Shown here one piece after another: positions 59,558 to 64,000 of a stretch of DNA of 64,000 nt. Made by a program: the position numbers and the translations under genes. This DNA is from SHLQ01 sp964610745. Lineage in GTDB: Bacteria > Actinomycetota > Acidimicrobiia > Acidimicrobiales > SHLQ01. The stretch is from assembly GCA_964610745.1 (NCBI GenBank), contig CAZSYL010000011.1, positions 1 through 64,000 of the forward strand, in the 5' to 3' direction. Below the pieces are notes generated by a model. It did no database searches, was not told the origin of the DNA, and worked only from the letters and a program-made list of their open reading frames with translations. Every line of letters starts with the position of its first letter. The first letter of the stretch is position 1.

Positions 59558-60726
59558 GCGGGCACCGGCAGGCCCTTCTCTCGCAACAGCATCTCGTAGA
59601 CCGAGAGCGTCGTGTCGATGACCTGCCGTTGATCGAATTCGGCAATTGCTTTGGTTCGGCCAGCACGGCCCATCTGGGTTCGAAGGGCCGGTGAGGTAAC
59701 GAGGCGTTCTAGCGCCAAGGCCAGATGATGAGGTCGGTGAGCGCGCACGAGAAGACCTGTCTTTTGATGTTCGACCACCTGTCGACAACCACGGATATTG
59801 CTCGCGACGACGGGGACGCCCATAGCGCTGGCTTCCATCGCTGCTCGGGGAAACCCTTCGCGATGTGATGGCAGCGCGAAGACGTCGAACGCGGACATCA
59901 CCGTGGCAATGTCGCTTCGCTGACCGAGAAAGTGCACCCCGCAGTTCTGTCGCATTTTCTCGATACTTGATGGGTCGACTCCGTCGGCGTGACCCGACTC
60001 GGCCGGCCCACAAACAACAAACGCCACTTGATCGGACGAGAAGCGCCGACGCAGAATTTTGATCGCGTCGAAGAACTCGCCGTACCCCTTCTCCCAGACC
60101 AGGCGCCCGACGATGCCGACCACGACGGTCGGAAACGGAATGCCGAGTTGAATTCGCAGGCATCTCGCTGCTCGTGCTCGGGAAGGGTTTGGGGCGAAGG
60201 TATCAAGGTCGATGCCATTGCCGAGTAGGTGAATTCGTTGCTCATCTATTCCGAGCCAACGCAGGGTCTCCACATCTTCGATGTTCTGAACTAACTCAGC
60301 GTCGCTGTGCGCAGCAGCGAATCGCTCAGCACCGTAGACGGCGGCTCGACGAACGAAGCCGTCGTCCTTCTGGGCGTACAACCCGTGCACGGTGTTGAGC
60401 ACGACCGGGATCCGACTCCACCTTCCGACCACTCGGCCAAGAACGCCAGGCTTTGGGTTGTGGGTATGCAAGATGTCTGGCTGGAGTCGGATGAGCAACT
60501 CCCGCAGCTCAGCAATAGAGCGAAGGTCCGATGCGAGATCGACACTGCGGGTGAACGACTCGAGCCGATGGTGAGCAATGCCACGGGACACGAGGTTCTC
60601 GACGTGATCGCCTGGCGCCGATGCTGTCACGACCTCGTATCCTGCCGACGCGAACGCCTCGAGCTGGGGCCCGAGCAACCAGTCGAGGCTCACCGGTGTC
60701 GTCGTCAGATGCAGAAGACGGGTCAT
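59437..60726 (-). CDS. Family 4 glycosyltransferase
   Basis: A 429-residue GT-B enzyme of the group with HTHNPKPGVLGRVVGRW and LNTVHGLYAQKD in the acceptor domain and VVGIVGRLVWEKGYGEFFDA plus LPSHREGFPRAAMEASAMGVP in the donor domain. This pattern is common in enzymes that add sugars to undecaprenyl-linked intermediates. The last 40 residues or so (after PEAPWYADSINL) are encoded antisense to the end of the convergent GT4 and look like a non-conserved extension. The start overlaps the deacetylase stop by 4 bases. Confidence 0.9.
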   Translation of the reverse strand: MTRLLHLTTTPVSLDWLLGPQLEAFASAGYEVVTASAPGDHVENLVSRGIAHHRLESFTRSVDLASDLRSIAELRELLIRLQPDILHTHNPKPGVLGRVVGRWSRIPVVLNTVHGLYAQKDDGFVRRAAVYGAERFAAAHSDAELVQNIEDVETLRWLGIDEQRIHLLGNGIDLDTFAPNPSRARAARCLRIQLGIPFPTVVVGIVGRLVWEKGYGEFFDAIKILRRRFSSDQVAFVVCGPAESGHADGVDPSSIEKMRQNCGVHFLGQRSDIATVMSAFDVFALPSHREGFPRAAMEASAMGVPVVASNIRGCRQVVEHQKTGLLVRAHRPHHLALALERLVTSPALRTQMGRAGRTKAIAEFDQRQVIDTTLSVYEMLLREKGLPVPAQVVVPEAPWYADSINLVERDASNLDDPASDASAIDVRSA

Positions 60727-61526
60727 GAGTTCTTTCCTCGGTAGCGGACCAGATTGACGACACGGCGCACGTCATCTTCGACACGCATCCCACCCTCGAC
60801 TTTGCGGACGAACCCGTCCCAGCCATCGGCGTTCTGAATCGGTGAGCGGTTCAGACGAAAGGGATCGGTATGACCAACGCGGTTGGCACGGGTGCCCGCC
60901 ACTGCAGCGCTGAGGTAGCGCTGCCGGACCAACTCGTCGACCGCTGGGCTTGGGGAAAGCGCCTTCGGGTAGGCGAAATGGAGTGGCGTCACTCCAAGTT
61001 CGTCCTCGATCCTTCGATCGCATGTGTCGAGTTCCTGCGTTGCCTCCAATGGGTTGCAACGATCGAGCAGAACATGGTGGTGGGTATGGGAGCCGATGGC
61101 CACCAGGCCCGTTGAGAGGCAGTCGGCAAGACCTGCCCAGGAAATTGGGGTGCCCCCGAGGCTGTACGCATCACCGGAGTCCACGTTTGCCGTCGACAGG
61201 TACAGGGTTGCTGGTACGTCGAACTCGACCAAGATCGGTAGAACAATGTCGGCAAAGTCGGCGGTTCCATCGTCAAAGGTCAGGACGATCGGTAGGTCCG
61301 CCGCGTCACTATCCGGCCTCGCCGAACGCAGGGCAGCCAGGCCCTCGTCCAGAGTGCCAACGCGAGCAGCCACATGCTCGATCTGCCTACGGAAGTCGGC
61401 CGTGACCAGGTCGACTGGACTGACCGTGCGTCCACCCACTCGGTGGTATGCGAGAACAACCATGCCAGCAACAGATGGAGTGATGACATCAACAGCGAAC
61501 GCAATCCGCTTGGCGATACTTCTCAC
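60723..61526 (-). CDS. Polysaccharide deacetylase (NodB/CE4 family)
   Basis: Metal-dependent de-N- or de-O-acetylase acting on glycans. About 267 residues with VVLAYHRVGG near the start, the catalytic and metal-binding aspartates in LTFDDGTADF, the metal histidines in GSHTHHHVLLD, and HFAYPKALSP as a later motif. No signal peptide is clear, so it may act at the inner membrane face or as a membrane-associated protein. The GTG start is chosen; a TTG 75 bases upstream extends into the divergent promoter region. Translation is coupled to the next GT4 gene. Confidence 0.88.
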   Translation of the reverse strand: MRSIAKRIAFAVDVITPSVAGMVVLAYHRVGGRTVSPVDLVTADFRRQIEHVAARVGTLDEGLAALRSARPDSDAADLPIVLTFDDGTADFADIVLPILVEFDVPATLYLSTANVDSGDAYSLGGTPISWAGLADCLSTGLVAIGSHTHHHVLLDRCNPLEATQELDTCDRRIEDELGVTPLHFAYPKALSPSPAVDELVRQRYLSAAVAGTRANRVGHTDPFRLNRSPIQNADGWDGFVRKVEGGMRVEDDVRRVVNLVRYRGKNS

Positions 61527-61669
61527 ATCCAGCCCAAAGCCGTGTTCACTCCTTCCGGCGACACGCTCACCTATGAAATCTGCTCTGGCCACGCCCGCCA
61601 ATCGGCAAATCTGTGCAAAAAGTGAGTCGTTTGGCCTAGTTTTTGACGCTCCTCCTCTAGTCTGCCGCT

Positions 61670-62638
61670 GTGGCCACCGACCAGTTCAACTTCCGCGAGG
61701 CCACGTCCGACGACCTCGATGCGATCCTCGATGTTTGTTCTGTGGCACTCGGTTGGACCGACCCGACCTTTGACCGAGCGTTGTTCACCTGGAAACACCT
61801 GGACAACGCGTTTGGAAGGTCCCTGCTGCTCGTCGCCGAAGACGACGACGGCATCGCGGCAGTTCGCCCTTTCATGCGCTGGCATTTCCATGACTCCTCC
61901 GGCGAAACCGTCGCGGCCGCCCGAGCGGTCGATACAGCCACCCACCCACGGGCCCATCGCATGGGACTGTTCCGGTCGCTCACGGTGGAGGGTTTAACCA
62001 GACTGACCGAGTCCGGCACGGCCTTCATCTTCAACACACCCAACGAGCAGAGCCTCTCGGGGTATTTGAAGATGGGCTGGGTCGATGCGGGCAACGTCGA
62101 GTTTGGCTACCGCATTGCCTCGCCGATCTCATCGCCACTTTCGCTCACTCGACTCGCAAGAGCCAGAACCAAGGCGGAGAAACGCTCGATCCCGACGCCG
62201 GAACTTGGCATCTCGATCGAGGATGGCTTGGCATTGCTCGATCCGGACGAGCCGTGTCCACGACCCGGCATTTCTCGATCTCTCAACACCGCACACACGC
62301 TTCGTACCCTCCGGTGGCGTTATGGCTCGGCACCTATGGAGTACCGCTTTCTGCCCGGACCCGACAAGAGTGGCTTGATTGTTCGCCTACGCCGACGAGG
62401 CGCTGCCCGGGAGCTGGTGGTTGCAGAACGTATCGGCGACCTCAGCAATGAAAAGGCGGGTCGTTCCATACGAAATGTCATGCGCCGCGTTCGCGCCGAT
62501 CATGCGGTTGGCTTTGGCGGACTCGGCGGAACAGTCGCCACCGACCGACCCGGGCCAAGGCTCGCGATTCGGGCGATTGAGCGCTCGCCGACGCGATCGG
62601 ACATCAGCTTCCAAGTCGGCGACATCGAGGTGTTCTAA
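61670..62638 (+). CDS. GNAT-family N-acetyltransferase-like protein
   Basis: A 322-residue protein starting with GTG. The N-terminal half has the GNAT layout: FREATSDDLDAILDVCSVAL, then ATHPRAHRMGLFRSL as the acetyl-CoA loop (pattern HPxxRxxG), and FIFNTPNEQSLSGYLKMGW as the last strand-helix unit. The C-terminal half is unrelated to simple GNAT enzymes and may be a second acyltransferase-like domain, as in FemAB-like or lipid-linked sugar acyltransferases. In this locus it probably acylates an amino-sugar or a peptide; substrate is unknown. Confidence 0.78.
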   Translation: MATDQFNFREATSDDLDAILDVCSVALGWTDPTFDRALFTWKHLDNAFGRSLLLVAEDDDGIAAVRPFMRWHFHDSSGETVAAARAVDTATHPRAHRMGLFRSLTVEGLTRLTESGTAFIFNTPNEQSLSGYLKMGWVDAGNVEFGYRIASPISSPLSLTRLARARTKAEKRSIPTPELGISIEDGLALLDPDEPCPRPGISRSLNTAHTLRTLRWRYGSAPMEYRFLPGPDKSGLIVRLRRRGAARELVVAERIGDLSNEKAGRSIRNVMRRVRADHAVGFGGLGGTVATDRPGPRLAIRAIERSPTRSDISFQVGDIEVF

Positions 62639-62698
62639 CCAAAATTTGTAGGTCGAAGCGCGCTAGGCGCGCTCGGACATTACAAATTTGGTTAGTGA
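62634..62698. repeat. Compound hairpin element after the GNAT-like gene
   Basis: Outer arms TAACCAAAATTTGTA and TACAAATTTGGTTA are complementary except for one extra A; the inner arms AGCGCGC and GCGCGCT pair perfectly around TAG. The stop codon of the GNAT-like gene lies in the left arm. It may be a terminator or a small palindromic repeat unit. Nothing else was seen before the next gene. Confidence 0.65.
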
Positions 62699-62741
62699 GC
62701 TGTTTGGCTTAATAGTTCCAACGGCCCACCGATGGAGGGAC

Positions 62742-63968
62742 GTGCACGGTGTTTCTCCCTTAGCGACCCTCCCCTCGATTGGCGAGCGGCGACCTCTGCG
62801 GATCCTCTTCGTGTCCTCGACGACCGGTGGTGGCTCGGGACGAAGCCAGCGTGAACTCAACCGGCTCGTAGGACAGCTGGGGGCAGAAACCATGATGTTG
62901 GTGGACAACGCCCGGGGATCTACGCTCACGCGGTTCCTGCACGAGCAACTCTGGGATGCCTCGGTTCGCTTTGCAGACACCCCGGTAATCGGCGAGTCCG
63001 CGACTTGGCTACGATCGATTCCCGGCCGTCGGCCAAGTCCGCTCGAATCCCCCGCCGACGTGGCTGGAGACGAACATTCCGAGCAGAGCGTCTTGCTCTC
63101 GCCCGCTCCAGAAAACGCTCTTCCAGATATTGCGATCACCTTCCGTCCCGACATCGTCGTTGGATCGAGCATTGCTCGAACGACCTGGCGGACGATTCAG
63201 GAAACGTGCGAGTCACTTCACATTCCAACCGCGCTGTACATGCGAGAAGAGACCGCCCTCGGGCACCTCTTTCCGAGACCAGGACACGATTTCCGCCGCG
63301 ATGACCTAGTGCTCGCGAACAGCCGCACTCTCGTCGATGCGGCGAAGGAATATCAGACCGAAGCGCACTTCGTGCCATCGGTGGTCGATTTGGAAGCCGC
63401 AAAGGTGCAGTCGACCCGAGAACGGATCGTCTTGGTCAACCCTCGACAGGCCCACGGTGTCGAGATCATCGAGGAGCTAGCTCCACACTTCCGGACCATC
63501 CCGTTCGTCCTGCAGGAATCATGGCCGCTCACGACCAAAGAACGTCACATGGTCGACTCGATCCTCGCTCGACACCCAAATGTCTCGTTCCGGCCTCGAA
63601 CAGCTTCACCTGCCGAGGTGTTTCATGATGCTGCCGTCGTCCTTGTCCCTCATCTGATCGACAACCGTCCCAGGACAATTCTCGAGGCGCTGAGCAACGG
63701 CATCCCGGTCGTCGCTAACGATCTACCCGGTCTCGTCGAATCTGTCGGACCTGGAGGGATCATCGTCTCTCGTCCAAGCTCTTGGTTCGACGCCATCAAC
63801 AAACTCTGGCAGGACCCGGTCACCTACCGGCGCTACCAGAGCGCTGCCCTCCGGTACGCCAACCGCAAGGAAGTGCAGCCTCACAACATCGCCTACTCCT
63901 TCCTCACACATGTCCACGCGGCCATCGCCGAGCGGCGCAACCGGCCGATCAATCTGAATCAGCAATGA
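62742..63968 (+). CDS. Family 4-like glycosyltransferase
   Basis: A 408-residue GT-B protein. Its acceptor domain opens LRILFVSSTTGGGSGRSQRE and the donor domain ends with the nucleotide-sugar segment IDNRPRTILEALSNGIPVVA. The middle part is less conserved than in typical GT4 enzymes, with FRPDIVVGSSIARTTWRTIQ and YMREETALGHLFPRPGHDF. A GTG preceded by GGAGG is taken as start; a TTG 54 bases upstream lies within the hairpin element. The stop overlaps the next start by 4 bases. Confidence 0.85.
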   Translation: MHGVSPLATLPSIGERRPLRILFVSSTTGGGSGRSQRELNRLVGQLGAETMMLVDNARGSTLTRFLHEQLWDASVRFADTPVIGESATWLRSIPGRRPSPLESPADVAGDEHSEQSVLLSPAPENALPDIAITFRPDIVVGSSIARTTWRTIQETCESLHIPTALYMREETALGHLFPRPGHDFRRDDLVLANSRTLVDAAKEYQTEAHFVPSVVDLEAAKVQSTRERIVLVNPRQAHGVEIIEELAPHFRTIPFVLQESWPLTTKERHMVDSILARHPNVSFRPRTASPAEVFHDAAVVLVPHLIDNRPRTILEALSNGIPVVANDLPGLVESVGPGGIIVSRPSSWFDAINKLWQDPVTYRRYQSAALRYANRKEVQPHNIAYSFLTHVHAAIAERRNRPINLNQQ

Positions 63969-64000
63969 GCCGGCCACTTTCGGTTGTCATCGCCGCAAAG
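63965..64000 (+). CDS. Start of a probable family 2 glycosyltransferase (3' end outside window)
   Basis: Only 12 codons are visible: MSRPLSVVIAAK. The pattern of short basic start followed by a VVI beta strand is that of GT2 enzymes (usually SVVIPAYN or similar). It overlaps the preceding GT4 stop by 4 bases (ATGA), which makes it a real start; the family call is tentative. Confidence 0.5.
   Translation, partial: MSRPLSVVIAAK

Overview
The window looks like a chromosomal segment of a free-living, high-GC actinobacterium, most likely of the class Acidimicrobiia (Ilumatobacter-like). The phylum call rests on several things: coenzyme F420 genes cofD and cofE next to a GT2 membrane glycosyltransferase and a DUF5719-type protein, a biotin carboxylase-BCCP fusion beside birA, a two-gene Ku and LigD-polymerase NHEJ set, an LCP-family cell-wall ligase and a rhamnose pathway. 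The class call is inference. No rRNA, tRNA, CRISPR array or transposase was seen. Three runs of exactly 100 N are scaffold gaps; the contig ends around them overlap by 26, 13 and 55 bases, so all three look like assembly artefacts in repeats.

Layout. 0-2 kb: 3' part of ftsH and a membrane thioredoxin-like gene. 2-9.7 kb: DUF5719-like gene and giant GT2 enzyme (minus), then a sugar-nucleotide reductase, cofD, cofE and a small nucleotidyltransferase (plus). 9.8-19.2 kb (minus): surface-glycan block with three GT4 enzymes, a protein of unknown function, UDP-xylose synthase, UDP-glucose dehydrogenase and an LCP protein. 19.2-23.3 kb: birA, acyl-CoA carboxylase alpha subunit and a cysteine-poor Lpd-like flavoprotein. 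23.3-27.2 kb (plus): a tightly overlapping redox cassette made of a MauE-like membrane protein, a Tat-exported 24-cysteine protein resembling the methylamine dehydrogenase light chain and fused to FG-GAP-like repeats, a MauD-like thioredoxin, a CcdA-like membrane protein whose reading frame is crossed by UGA exactly where a redox cysteine is expected, and a small cytosolic protein. 27.2-37.8 kb (minus): a SpoIID-type secreted protein, rmlDBCA, a rhodanese-ThiF protein, a sirtuin and two glycosyltransferases, spaced like one long operon.

37.9-46.1 kb: mixed housekeeping genes (pepA, ung, an EamA transporter, a membrane-anchored putative metallopeptidase, LigD polymerase, Ku, a SpoU methyltransferase). 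46.1-51.8 kb (minus): lipoate and 2-oxoacid dehydrogenase block (lpd, an E2 with two almost identical lipoyl domains, and a LipB-LipA fusion), next to a small symmetric repeat element. 51.9-53.7 kb: a GAF-GGDEF protein. 53.7-64 kb: a second exopolysaccharide locus with a PqqD-HprK-like fusion, a polymerase-like membrane protein, a Wzz/BY-kinase, a polysaccharide deacetylase, three GT4 enzymes, a GNAT-like protein and the start of a GT2 gene.

Taken together, the window is dominated by cell-envelope glycan synthesis (nucleotide sugars UDP-GlcA, UDP-Xyl and dTDP-rhamnose, at least ten glycosyltransferases, export and length control, LCP attachment). The most novel-looking system is the Mau-like redox cassette at 23.3-27.2 kb and its in-frame UGA.
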